The position numbers and the translations under genes are program-made. Below, piece after piece: positions 27,134-34,928 of a stretch of DNA of 64,000 bases. Positions within the stretch are counted from its first letter, which is position 1; every line of letters starts with the position of its first letter. The stretch comes from Bradyrhizobium campsiandrae (GTDB lineage: Bacteria; Pseudomonadota; Alphaproteobacteria; Rhizobiales; Xanthobacteraceae): positions 172,902 through 236,901 of the forward strand of contig NZ_JAANIH010000003.1 of the NCBI RefSeq assembly GCF_014529705.1, given 5' to 3'. The notes below the pieces were generated by a model. The model saw only the letters and a list, made by a program, of their open reading frames with translations, was not told where the DNA came from and ran no database searches.

Positions 27134-27149
27134 AGCAAAGAGCATTCCA
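27134..27149 (-). promoter_or_regulatory. weak sigma-54-like site before the DUF3830-puuE operon
   Basis: Minus strand TGGAATGCTCTTTGCT keeps GG and GC at ten-base spacing and a perfect TTGCT, but the rest of the -24 box is poor. The transcript would start about 33 bases before the ATG at 27090. It is listed because other units of the island have better versions at the same position. Confidence 0.3.
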
Positions 27150-27179
27150 GCGGGTTCCGCGCAAGTGGCGCCAGGCCCA

Positions 27180-27467
27180 TTACCTGCGATCGTAAGACCA
27201 GCCGAAAATGCCGCTCCGTCGCACCTCCGGCTCGGGCTCCGCAGTGGCGGCCGCCGCTGGTGGCACCTCCTTCAGTTCCGCCTGCGGTGGGGGCGACGCG
27301 GGCGCCGGCAGGGTCTCGCATTTCATGGAATAGACCAGCTTGCCATCTGCGGTGCGCCCGATAGGCGCGCAGGGGTCGACATGTGCCGCCGAGCTTTTTG
27401 CAGCGGGTTTGACCTGCGCTGCGGCCGGCGAGGCGATCAAAAGCAGGACCAGCAGATATTTCGACAT
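27180..27467 (-). CDS. small secreted Pro/Ala-rich hypothetical protein
   Basis: A 95-residue protein with a clear signal peptide (MSKYLLVLLLIASPAAAQ, AxA cleavage) and two cysteines in the mature part (DPCAPIGR and SMKCETL) that could form a disulphide. The tail is Pro/Ala/Glu-rich. No family recognised. It is upstream of and codirectional with the purine operon, but separated by 89 bases and probably independent. Confidence 0.6.
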   Translation of the reverse strand: MSKYLLVLLLIASPAAAQVKPAAKSSAAHVDPCAPIGRTADGKLVYSMKCETLPAPASPPPQAELKEVPPAAAATAEPEPEVRRSGIFGWSYDRR

Positions 27468-27720
27468 CGTTGTCGTACCTAAAACCTAAATTACTCCCAT
27501 TGAACCGGATTGCGCCGGTCAAGTCCATCGGGCCGGCAGGGCGATTGCCGAATATTTAGCCGGGACCAAAAAAGTTGCTCGCCCCATCGTGAAGCGGCGT
27601 TGCCGATCGTGAAGCCGGGCGCCGTTGATATTCGGCCGGGCGGATCGCCATGTCAGCCATGACGACGCACAGAAGGGATATTCCTCTCGCCGTGGGCGCG
27701 TCGTCACGGGAGAAACAACC

Positions 27721-27939
27721 ATGCGAAAGACTCTTGCCATTCTTGGCGCCACGCTGATCACCGTCGTTACCGTCCAGACCGCCGCAGCGGGCGACCGCCA
27801 TCACGTCCGCAAGGCGCGGCCCGCCCCCATCACTCAGTCGGTGCGCGACTCCAACGCGGCGATGTGGCCATCGCAGCCGTCCGAACCCGACTATTGGCGC
27901 TACGCCAACGGCGCATTGTCGGCCCCTGCGGGACGGTGA
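27721..27939 (+). CDS. small secreted hypothetical protein
   Basis: A 72-residue protein beginning MRKTLAILGATLITVVTVQT, a signal peptide with cleavage near AAAG. The mature part is short, basic then neutral, containing SQPSEPDYWRYANGALS. A GGGAGA ribosome-binding site precedes the ATG. No family recognised. It is divergent from the secreted protein at 27180. Confidence 0.55.
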   Translation: MRKTLAILGATLITVVTVQTAAAGDRHHVRKARPAPITQSVRDSNAAMWPSQPSEPDYWRYANGALSAPAGR

Positions 27940-28009
27940 TGTCGGGGGTCTAGGCACAGCTCTCTCCACGTCGTCATTGGTTAGCACCGGTCGAAGGTCG
28001 ACCCGGGCT

Positions 28010-28760
28010 TGATCATGTGCTTCTCGAAATAACCCTGTCATTCCCCGCGAAGGCGGGGAATTCAGTACGCTGCGGCCATCGATTCAGTCACAGCCGTCTC
28101 GGAGTACTGGATCGCCCGGTCAAGCCGGGCGATGACAGCGAGTGCGTAGATGCAGACACATCTTCTCGCTCTCGCGACGCAATCCGCCCGAGCTTTGCCT
28201 GATCTCTCCACCCTCTCGATCAAGAGGGCGCAGGGAAGACCGGGTGCCAGCGGCACCCGCGGTCCGCTGCGCGAGATGTAGCGCAGAGAGAACCGCACAG
28301 CAGCATACAGGTGAAGCCCAACACACGGCCTTCCCTGCGCGATGGGTTGACGGCTTATGCCGCGCTCTCCCGGGAGCCGAATTCCTTCTGGCCTCCCTCG
28401 CCCCGCGAATTGCCGATGCGGTTGATCCGGTTGGACGCTCCACATCTCCGCGAAGGCTTGACCGTAGCGACGACGGCCGGGACCACACGGTTTTGCCGTA
28501 CGCGCGTCCGCCAGCGCCGCAGGGGTCAATGGCATCGTGCACGTCGCCATCGACATGTTGGCGCGACGAACTGAACAGCGCCGTTCGTCTGCACGCGATT
28601 TCGGGCTCACAGGGACTACCCGCCCTGCCCATATCCCTCGTGCGACGCTGCCGCGTCCACCGCAAGCCCGGCTCGCGACACGTGACGACGTACGATCGCC
28701 CCTCAAGACCAAGCCGGGATGGGCGAAACATACGCTATTTCCGAATTTCGGTAAAGCGGA
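28010..28760. repeat. long dispersed intergenic repeat of Bradyrhizobium type
   Basis: An 877-base gap follows the gene ending at 27939. From about 28036 it contains TTCCCCGCGAAGGCGGGGAA, a perfect palindrome, then GGATCGCCCGGTCAAGCCGG near 28110 continuing into GGCGATGAC, a second inverted repeat. It then runs on as GC-rich sequence with fragments in all frames but no credible gene. I remember a repeat of this composition recurring in many intergenic regions of Bradyrhizobium genomes. Boundaries are approximate. Frames of 60-240 codons here should be treated as chance. Confidence 0.5.
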
Positions 28761-28816
28761 ATATTTTCGCGTGAGCGGATTGACAGCCACCGGGGTGTTT
28801 TGCCCGTCGGGCGACG

Positions 28817-29203
28817 TCAGTACGGATTGTAGTAGTAGCGCGGGCCGCCATAGTAGCCGTAGCCCGGCCCATAATAGCGTGGGCCGCCATAATAATAGTT
28901 GTCGTAATATTCCTGGCGCCGGCTTTCGGCGATCGCGCCGCCGATGAGACCGGCCGCGACGCCCATGAAGGCAAGGCCCGCCGCGTTCGGCCCGCGGCGG
29001 TAATAGCGGTGACGCCGCACGGAGCTGAAATCGGTCGCGCTGGATGAGCCCTGCGCCGCCACGGCCGTCGCAGGCGCCGCCTTTGCGGACGGCGAGGACG
29101 CGGCAGCTGAAGGCGAGATCGAAGTGACCACCAGAGCCAGACCAGCGAATGCGGCCAGCGCCGTGCTGCGGCCAACTCTCGAATTTACGGACCTGTCACT
29201 CAT
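28817..29203 (-). CDS. secreted Gly/Tyr-rich protein
   Basis: A 128-residue protein with an N-terminal hydrophobic signal region (RSTALAAFAGLALVVTS) and an Ala/Ser-rich linker. A single small-residue hydrophobic helix (AAGLAFMGVAAGLIGGAIAE) follows, and the tail consists of Tyr-Gly-Pro-Arg repeats (YYGGPRYYGPGYGYYGG). Such proteins are common in rhizobia as surface or envelope proteins of unknown function. ATG 29203 is preceded by AGAGGA; upstream in-frame codons are unsupported. Confidence 0.7.
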   Translation of the reverse strand: MSDRSVNSRVGRSTALAAFAGLALVVTSISPSAAASSPSAKAAPATAVAAQGSSSATDFSSVRRHRYYRRGPNAAGLAFMGVAAGLIGGAIAESRRQEYYDNYYYGGPRYYGPGYGYYGGPRYYYNPY

Positions 29204-29391
29204 CTCAACGTCCTCTGCCTTCGCCAAAAAGAAGATGTGGAAACACCAGATAATGCGCAAGGTACTGAAATAGTTTCCCGATCGCGGCAATCTGCCACGC
29301 CCAGAACGATCGTCAACCGAACCGGCAAATCCAGCTTGATCCATTCAACCTGAGCGGATCATGAACAGGCGCGCCGTTTTCCGAGCAACAT

Positions 29392-30711
29392 TCAGGCCCG
29401 ATACCTCCAGTACTTCCGGAGCGCATCGCCCGCAGCCTGGAGGTCGAAGCGCTGGTCGGGGCCGAGCTGCTGGGCGATCAGATTGAACATGTCGTTCAGG
29501 ATCGAGCGCTTCTCACCGAAATAGGAATGATGCAGGCCGACAAGGCTGGTATCGACCAGCGAGGCATCGATGGTGTCGATACCGTCGACGACCGTCAGTG
29601 CCTCGCCAGCCTCGCCCGCCCGGGGATAGCCGTGCACGAATTTCGAGGCCAGCAGCGCGACATCGCGCGAGGACGCGTAGAGCGTGACGCACGCGGCGCA
29701 GCCTTTGAACTTGGCGGCGAGCTGGACGAAGCGATCGCGATCGATGTCGGGCGCGGCAAAGATGATCTGGCCGAGCTTCGCCGCGCCTGATGGCAGCTGC
29801 CAGGACGTGACGCGTTCGAGCGTGTTGATGACCGCGCGGTTGCCCATGCTGTGGGCGATGACGTGGACCTTGCCGGCGCCGACTTCGCCGAGCGCGAGCT
29901 GGAGAAACGCCTCGAAATGATCGCGTGACCAGTCGATCGTGCTCTCATCCACCGTGTACTTCTTGGTGTCCGCCGCCGAGGCCCAACTGTAAAGCAGCGT
30001 CCTGCCTGCAAATTTCAGATCCACCGCAAGCTGCGCGGCGCGCCGCGACGCATCCTCGAACGTCACGTTGTAACCGTGCACGAAGATCAGGACGTCGTGC
30101 AAATCCGCCGCAGCAAGCGAGTCTTTCAGGCGCGTGACGAACGCGTCGCGGTCGAGCGCCCCGACGCTTTTGAGGATCACGTGCTTTTCCGGATTGGGCG
30201 AGAATTCGAGGCGCCACCAACTGGGACCGGTGAGCTCACCGATGTCGCGGCCGCGCGTGGGGACGCTGACCTCCGCCACGCCGAAAGACAAATTGCCGCG
30301 CTCGCCGATAAAGTAACGCGCCGGCGTGTCGTCGCCCCGGGCGCGATCCGTGCCGTAGAAGACGGGGATGGTGACGATTCCAGTCGCCTCATCGGTGGCC
30401 GGCCGGACGGTATCGGGAACAACAGGCGGTGACACCCGCCCGCGACGGGTCACGGTCTCCCCGATGGCAACCGGCGCTGCCGTGTCCGCCATCACGCGTT
30501 GGACCAATTCCATGGCCGGCGGCTCGGCGAGCAGCCGCACGACCAGCAGGTCCAGCGATTGGCGAAGCCTATCCGGATCCTCGCCCTGGTCGGCGCGCCC
30601 GGCGAGCGCCTGCAATTCGTCGGCGTAAGGCGGCCATCTGTCGCCCAGCAGATCCTTCAACCGGGGCCCGAGTTCGAGCAAGGCAAGCAACAGGCGAAGC
30701 GTGTCCGACAT
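29392..30711 (-). CDS. alpha/beta hydrolase, DUF900-type
   Basis: A 439-residue protein. The N-terminal 110 residues are helical. From about residue 115 the DUF900 hydrolase domain begins: IPVFYGTDRAR, then VLIFVHGYNVTFEDA (oxyanion HG motif), LYSWASAADTKKYTVDEST and the nucleophile elbow VHVIAHSMGNRAV. A late His in VGLHHSYFG is a candidate for the triad. There is no signal peptide. The substrate is unknown; the family is annotated as esterase/lipase-like. It stands alone, 117 bases downstream of the CLC gene. Confidence 0.85.
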   Translation of the reverse strand: MSDTLRLLLALLELGPRLKDLLGDRWPPYADELQALAGRADQGEDPDRLRQSLDLLVVRLLAEPPAMELVQRVMADTAAPVAIGETVTRRGRVSPPVVPDTVRPATDEATGIVTIPVFYGTDRARGDDTPARYFIGERGNLSFGVAEVSVPTRGRDIGELTGPSWWRLEFSPNPEKHVILKSVGALDRDAFVTRLKDSLAAADLHDVLIFVHGYNVTFEDASRRAAQLAVDLKFAGRTLLYSWASAADTKKYTVDESTIDWSRDHFEAFLQLALGEVGAGKVHVIAHSMGNRAVINTLERVTSWQLPSGAAKLGQIIFAAPDIDRDRFVQLAAKFKGCAACVTLYASSRDVALLASKFVHGYPRAGEAGEALTVVDGIDTIDASLVDTSLVGLHHSYFGEKRSILNDMFNLIAQQLGPDQRFDLQAAGDALRKYWRYRA

Positions 30712-30828
30712 CGCAACCCCCTCGTCGCTGGATGCGGCCAGGCGCCAGCCCTGCCGTCCGTTCCTAGCCTAGAGGTTGTGAACGATCTGGCAAGTCCGCA
30801 TCGCGTGCCGGCGTCGACCTGCCCGGGC

Positions 30829-32616
30829 TTAAGACAGCGCCCCCAGCACGCCGCGCGTGGCCTTGTCGATCTCCTCGACATAGCGGCGGCGGGCGGTGCT
30901 CTCGGTCAGGAAGCCGACCACCTTGCGGCTGTCGGTGGAATCGACCACCGCCAGCATTTCGGCCTCCGCCTCATCGAACACCGCCATGGCCGACTTCACG
31001 TTCATTTCCGGGATCAGCACGATCTCGGTCAGCCGCGCGAGCTCGATGATCTGGATATCGTCGGCGATGGTGTCGAGGTCGCTGGAGAACAAATCGGGCA
31101 ACAGGACCAGACCGACATATTCGTCGGAATTGTTGACGATGACGACGCCCGGGCGCGATCCCAGCGGAAATTCGCTGCGGGTCGCGGCGATCGTCGTGGT
31201 CGACGGCACCTTACCGACATCGGAGCGCATCAGCCGCTCGACGGTGAGGTTGCGCAGCCAGCCGACATCATTGGCACTGCGGATGGTCTCGCCGCGCAGA
31301 TGCAGGCGCCAGGTCGAGAAGGAGTGGCCGAACATGAAGCGGACGCAGATCGAGGTGACGATGCAGCCGGCCAGCACCACGGCGGTGACGTCGACATTGC
31401 GGGTCATCTCGAGCACGAGGAACGACATCGTCAGCGGACCGCCGACGATGGCGACGCCGAGGGTCGCCATGCCGGTCAGCATCGCCACCAGCGGGTCGAT
31501 CGCGAAGTTCGGGCTGATCAGCAGCAGCACCTCGGCAAAGAACTTCCCGATCAGGCTGCCGACGAACAGCGAGGCAAAGAACAGTCCGCCGCGGAAACCT
31601 GATGCCAGCGAGATCAGGCAGGCCGTCACTTTCAACGCAATGATGATTGCGACCAGGCCGATCGTCATGTCGTGAAAGAGGTCGAGCACCATGGCGCCGT
31701 GGCCGGCCGCGAGCACTTGCGGTGTGACGAGGGCGAAGCCACCGACGATGAGGCCGCCGAGCACCGGACGCAGCCAGACCGGCAGCCAGGCGAACAGCCG
31801 TTCGAACGCCGGCGAGGACCTCATCACGGCGATGCCGACGCCGCTGGTGATGAGCGCGAGCCCGATCAGCGCCAGATATTGCTCGACGCCGACGGCGCTG
31901 ACCTTTGGTATTTCGATGGAGTACGGCGCGCCGCCGAGCCATTGCGCGGTCAGCGCGCCGGCGAGCGAGGCCGCCAAAATCGGCGCCGCGCTGCCGACCG
32001 AATAGACGCCGACGATCAGCTCGCAGGCGTAGAACGCGCCGGTGATCGGCGCGCCGAAGGCGGCCGCGATCGCCGCCGCCGCGCCGCAGCCGACGATCAG
32101 GCGCAAATCGTTGCGGCGGAGGTTGAAGAACTTTCCGAACAACGAGGCGATGCCCGAGCCGATCTGGGTGTAGCCGGCCTCGAGCCCGACCGAGGCGCCG
32201 CAGCCGTTCGAGATCAGGGTCTGGCTCGACACCACCACGCTGTCGCGCAGCGACAGATTGCCGCCGCGCAGCGCGTTGGCCTCGATCGGGTCGACCGCGC
32301 TCGAGATCTTCAGCCGTCGCCGCCACCATTCCATGATGCCGAGCGAGAGGCCCCCGAGCGCCGGCGCGATCATCGCCGCCCAGGGACTGATATAGGTGTT
32401 GGCCGAGAGGCGCACGTCGATCGGGATGCCGTAAATCACGACATGGGCGATTTGCGCGATCTCGGCCATCAGCGTCACGATCGCCCCGGCCAGCGTGCCG
32501 ATCACGAGCGCCAGCGGGATCAAATAGAACTCGTTGCTGCGCAACAGCGCGCGCAGCCGCACCATGGTGCGGTTGGTCCCCTTGCCGTCGACGAAATATC
32601 TGATCCGCGCGAACAC
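30829..32616 (-). CDS. CLC-type chloride channel/antiporter with C-terminal CBS-like region
   Basis: A 595-residue protein: a CLC membrane domain (about residues 20-440) followed by a 150-residue soluble tail with CBS-pair character (SDEYVGLVLLPDLFS, AMAVFDEAEAEMLAVVDSTD). In the membrane part the usual GxGxP selectivity motif reads SNGCGASVG and the gating-glutamate region reads VGLEAGYTQ instead of GREGP. The Glu is kept but the flanking prolines are lost. FRGGLFFASLFVGSLIG corresponds to the third anion-site helix. The protein probably moves chloride or another anion. The altered motif marks a divergent subgroup. It is followed on the same strand by nothing coupled. Confidence 0.88.
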   Translation of the reverse strand: MFARIRYFVDGKGTNRTMVRLRALLRSNEFYLIPLALVIGTLAGAIVTLMAEIAQIAHVVIYGIPIDVRLSANTYISPWAAMIAPALGGLSLGIMEWWRRRLKISSAVDPIEANALRGGNLSLRDSVVVSSQTLISNGCGASVGLEAGYTQIGSGIASLFGKFFNLRRNDLRLIVGCGAAAAIAAAFGAPITGAFYACELIVGVYSVGSAAPILAASLAGALTAQWLGGAPYSIEIPKVSAVGVEQYLALIGLALITSGVGIAVMRSSPAFERLFAWLPVWLRPVLGGLIVGGFALVTPQVLAAGHGAMVLDLFHDMTIGLVAIIIALKVTACLISLASGFRGGLFFASLFVGSLIGKFFAEVLLLISPNFAIDPLVAMLTGMATLGVAIVGGPLTMSFLVLEMTRNVDVTAVVLAGCIVTSICVRFMFGHSFSTWRLHLRGETIRSANDVGWLRNLTVERLMRSDVGKVPSTTTIAATRSEFPLGSRPGVVIVNNSDEYVGLVLLPDLFSSDLDTIADDIQIIELARLTEIVLIPEMNVKSAMAVFDEAEAEMLAVVDSTDSRKVVGFLTESTARRRYVEEIDKATRGVLGALS

Positions 32617-32628
32617 TGCTTGCGAGCC

Positions 32629-33282
32629 CTATCCTTCCGACAGGCCGTAGCCGGCCATGCGCTGACGGACCCGCTCGATCTCGTCGCTGGAGAGCAGCGG
32701 CGGTTTGCCGATCTGGAGGCAGCCGTGATATTGCCGCGCCAGCGTCTCGACCTCGACGGCGAGCCACATCGCCTTGTCGAGGGTCTTTCCGATCGCGATC
32801 ATGCCGTGATGGTCGAGCAGGCAGGCGAGCCGGCCATCCAGCGCGCGGACCGCATGCTCGGACAGTTCCGCTGTCCCGAAGGTGGCATAGGGCGCGCAGC
32901 GGATGCTGTCGCCGCCGGCGGCGGCGATCATGTAATGGACGGGCGGGATCTCCATGCCCATGATCGCCAGGATGGTGCAATAGGTCGGGTGGGCATGGAC
33001 GACGGCGTTGACATCGTTGCGCGCCTTCAGGATGTCCAGATGGAAGCGCCACTCGCTGGAGGGCTTCTGGCTCGGGGCGTGCGAGCCGTCCATCGCCATG
33101 AAGACGATCTGGTCCGGCGTCATGGCATCGTAAGGTGTACTGGTCGGCGTCATCAGCAGCCCTTCGCCGTGCCGCACGCTGATATTGCCCGAGGTGCCCT
33201 GGTTGATGCCGAGCGCGTTCATGCGGCGGCAGGCGTCGATGATGGCCTGTCTCTTGGCGAGCTCGTCCGCTGTCACCGACAT
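32629..33282 (-). CDS. class II aldolase/adducin family protein (L-fuculose-phosphate aldolase-like)
   Basis: A 217-residue zinc aldolase. N-terminal blocks are LGINQGTSGNISVR and LMTPTSTPYD (phosphate site). Zinc ligands appear as VVHAHPTYCT (two His) and the third as CLLDHHGMIA; the catalytic Glu is probably in SSEWRFHLDI. The length and order match FucA/AraD-like enzymes. The sugar phosphate is not determinable. The gene lies 12 bases upstream of the CLC gene on the same strand, so the two may be co-transcribed. Confidence 0.88.
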   Translation of the reverse strand: MSVTADELAKRQAIIDACRRMNALGINQGTSGNISVRHGEGLLMTPTSTPYDAMTPDQIVFMAMDGSHAPSQKPSSEWRFHLDILKARNDVNAVVHAHPTYCTILAIMGMEIPPVHYMIAAAGGDSIRCAPYATFGTAELSEHAVRALDGRLACLLDHHGMIAIGKTLDKAMWLAVEVETLARQYHGCLQIGKPPLLSSDEIERVRQRMAGYGLSEG

Positions 33283-33807
33283 CTCAAGTTCATCTCCACC
33301 TTCTTGGTGATGGGCGCTTGTTAGAGCCGAAGTACGTCAAAGCAATGTGGCAGTGCAAGCGAAAGCGGCCCGGTTCGGGCGCCGTCTTGCCGCCGCTCCT
33401 CATGCGGAACGAAATCGATCGTAAAATCAATAGATTAACAGAGTGTCGCAGAGCTATGGCAGCCTCGCCCGAACGGCCGCAATCCGGTTGATCACGAATT
33501 GCACCGACTAGGCCGGGAGCAGCATGCCGAGAGGCAGCAGCAGGACCGCCGCGACGGGCGTCGGCTCGGCATTTTCGCCGATGCCATGATTGCGCGCGGC
33601 GAACAGCTCGCTGCGTGAGCGCGGCGGCCTCGTGCCGGCGCTGTGTGAGGATGCGCGCGATCGCCTGCGGCAACGCTGGGCAAAGGTGAGCCCTTGCACC
33701 TGATCTCGCGCGCTGGTTTCGGTTTGGAACTTTCGCTCTCCAAAAGGCTTTGTCGCTCGAGGATTGAGGAGGGGGATGTCTTCCCTTCCAACTCGACAGG
33801 AGGACTT
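33283..33807. other. intergenic region with a probable small pseudogene
   Basis: Apart from the broken frame at 33508-33673 (listed separately), nothing recognisable. The last 100 bases carry the leader of the DUF892 gene; a -35/-10 pair could not be assigned by eye. Confidence 0.35.
33508..33673 (-). pseudogene. small ORF split by a probable 2-base deletion
   Basis: Reading the minus strand from ATG 33673 gives MPQAIARILTQRRHEAAALT. Shifting frame near 33612 continues as ELFAARNHGIGENAEPTPVA and ends with a hydrophobic tail LLLPLGMLLPA and a TAG at 33508. Restoring two bases in a CAGCGAG stretch would give one continuous small protein of about 56 residues. The joined product looks protein-like while either frame alone does not. 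The function is unknown. Confidence 0.35.
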
Positions 33808-34380
33808 ATGGCCAAGAAAGCAAAGAAGCGGGCGACCAAGACATCGTCGTCGCGAGGCGCACGGTCGCGCCAGCCCCAGAAGACGCTGAACGACCTTTTC
33901 GTTGAGACGCTGAAGGACATCTATTTCGCCGAGAACAAGATCATCAAGACCTTGCCCAAGATGGCGAAGGCCGCGCAATCCAAGGATCTCGCCGCAGCCT
34001 TCAACAAGCATCTGCGCGAGACCCAGGGGCAGGTGAAGCGGCTCGACCAGATCTTCAAGATGCTGGGCAAGCCGGCGCGCGGCAAGCCTTGCGAAGCCAT
34101 CAACGGCATCACCGATGAAGGCGCCGAGATCATGAAGGAGTTCAAGGGAGCGCCCGCGCTCGACGCCGGCCTGCTCGCCGCCGCCCAGGCCGTCGAGCAT
34201 TACGAAATCTCGCGCTACGGCACGTTGCGGACCTGGGCCGAGGAGCTCGGCATGCAGGACGCGGCCCGGCTGCTTCAGGCCACCCTCGACGAGGAGGAAG
34301 CAACCGATCACACGCTCACGGAGCTCGCCACATCCGTCATCAACGTCGAAGCAGAGCAAGAGCAGCTGGAAGCGGCCTGA
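33808..34380 (+). CDS. DUF892 / YciE-YciF-type ferritin-like protein
   Basis: A 190-residue protein: a Lys/Arg/Ser-rich N-terminal extension of about 25 residues, then the four-helix DUF892 domain. Ferritin-like ligand positions are seen in ETLKDIYFAENKI, FNKHLRETQGQ, AVEHYEISRYG and LDEEEATDHTLTELA. The family is induced by stress and stationary phase in enterobacteria. AGGAGG lies eight bases before ATG 33808. The basic extension might bind nucleic acid. It is followed by Hsp20 and Lon genes in the same direction. Confidence 0.88.
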   Translation: MAKKAKKRATKTSSSRGARSRQPQKTLNDLFVETLKDIYFAENKIIKTLPKMAKAAQSKDLAAAFNKHLRETQGQVKRLDQIFKMLGKPARGKPCEAINGITDEGAEIMKEFKGAPALDAGLLAAAQAVEHYEISRYGTLRTWAEELGMQDAARLLQATLDEEEATDHTLTELATSVINVEAEQEQLEAA

Positions 34381-34499
34381 GCCGCATCCCGCCCGACAAT
34401 GCAGCGCCGCGGCCTCGCGCCGCGGCGTTCGCATTTTTGCAGATCGCACGCCGGCGCATGCCAAGTCGGCGTCTCCGCACTGGATTTTCCGGGAACCGG

Positions 34500-34507
34500 C
34501 CCCATAT
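34500..34507 (+). promoter_or_regulatory. possible heat-shock (RpoH) -10 element
   Basis: CCCCATAT matches the classical heat-shock sigma -10 sequence 30 bases before the Hsp20 start codon. A matching CTTGAA-type -35 box was not found at the expected distance, so this is only suggestive. Confidence 0.25.
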
Positions 34508-34536
34508 GCTGGCTTTCCCACCACCGAGACCGCATC

Positions 34537-34920
34537 ATGCAACCCAAAAATCCCTTCGACTGGATGCTGTCCGAAGCTCTGGACCAACTGACCCGCGGCG
34601 AACGCATGCGCCAGCAGTTCGGCCGCCAGGACACTTGCTGGGAGCCGCCGATCGACGTGCTCGAGACCGAGCATGAGCTCCTCATCCTGGTCGCGCTTCC
34701 CGGCGTCAATCCGGACAATGTCGAGACGGTCATCCATGACGGCGTGCTGGTGATTTCCGGCCAGCGCACGCTGCCGCCGGAGCTTCGCAACGCCCGCATC
34801 CACCGGCTCGAGCTGCCGCAGGGGCGCTTCGAGCGCCGCATTGCCTTGCCCCTTGGCCGCTACGCCATCAGCCGCTTCGTGATGGACGGCTGCGTCGCGC
34901 TGCGCCTCGCCAAATCCTGA
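34537..34920 (+). CDS. small heat-shock protein, Hsp20/alpha-crystallin family
   Basis: A 127-residue chaperone. The alpha-crystallin domain covers about residues 35-125: WEPPIDVLETEHELLILVAL, GVNPDNVETVIHDGVLVISG (canonical strand pair), then RLELPQGRFERRIALPLGRY. The C-terminal IxI-type anchor is replaced by VALRLAKS. It would hold unfolded proteins, with the Lon protease encoded eight bases downstream as the degradation arm. No strong ribosome-binding site is visible before the ATG, so structure-controlled translation is possible. Confidence 0.9.
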   Translation: MQPKNPFDWMLSEALDQLTRGERMRQQFGRQDTCWEPPIDVLETEHELLILVALPGVNPDNVETVIHDGVLVISGQRTLPPELRNARIHRLELPQGRFERRIALPLGRYAISRFVMDGCVALRLAKS

Positions 34921-34928
34921 GGTCGATC

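Noticed and set aside
28030..28130. CRISPR array
   Set aside because: Only two different palindromes, not regularly spaced direct repeats with unique spacers; no cas genes in the window.
28062..28790. Frames of 80-240 codons in the repeat block
   Set aside because: All six frames stay partly open because of base composition; products are low-complexity and begin inside palindromes.
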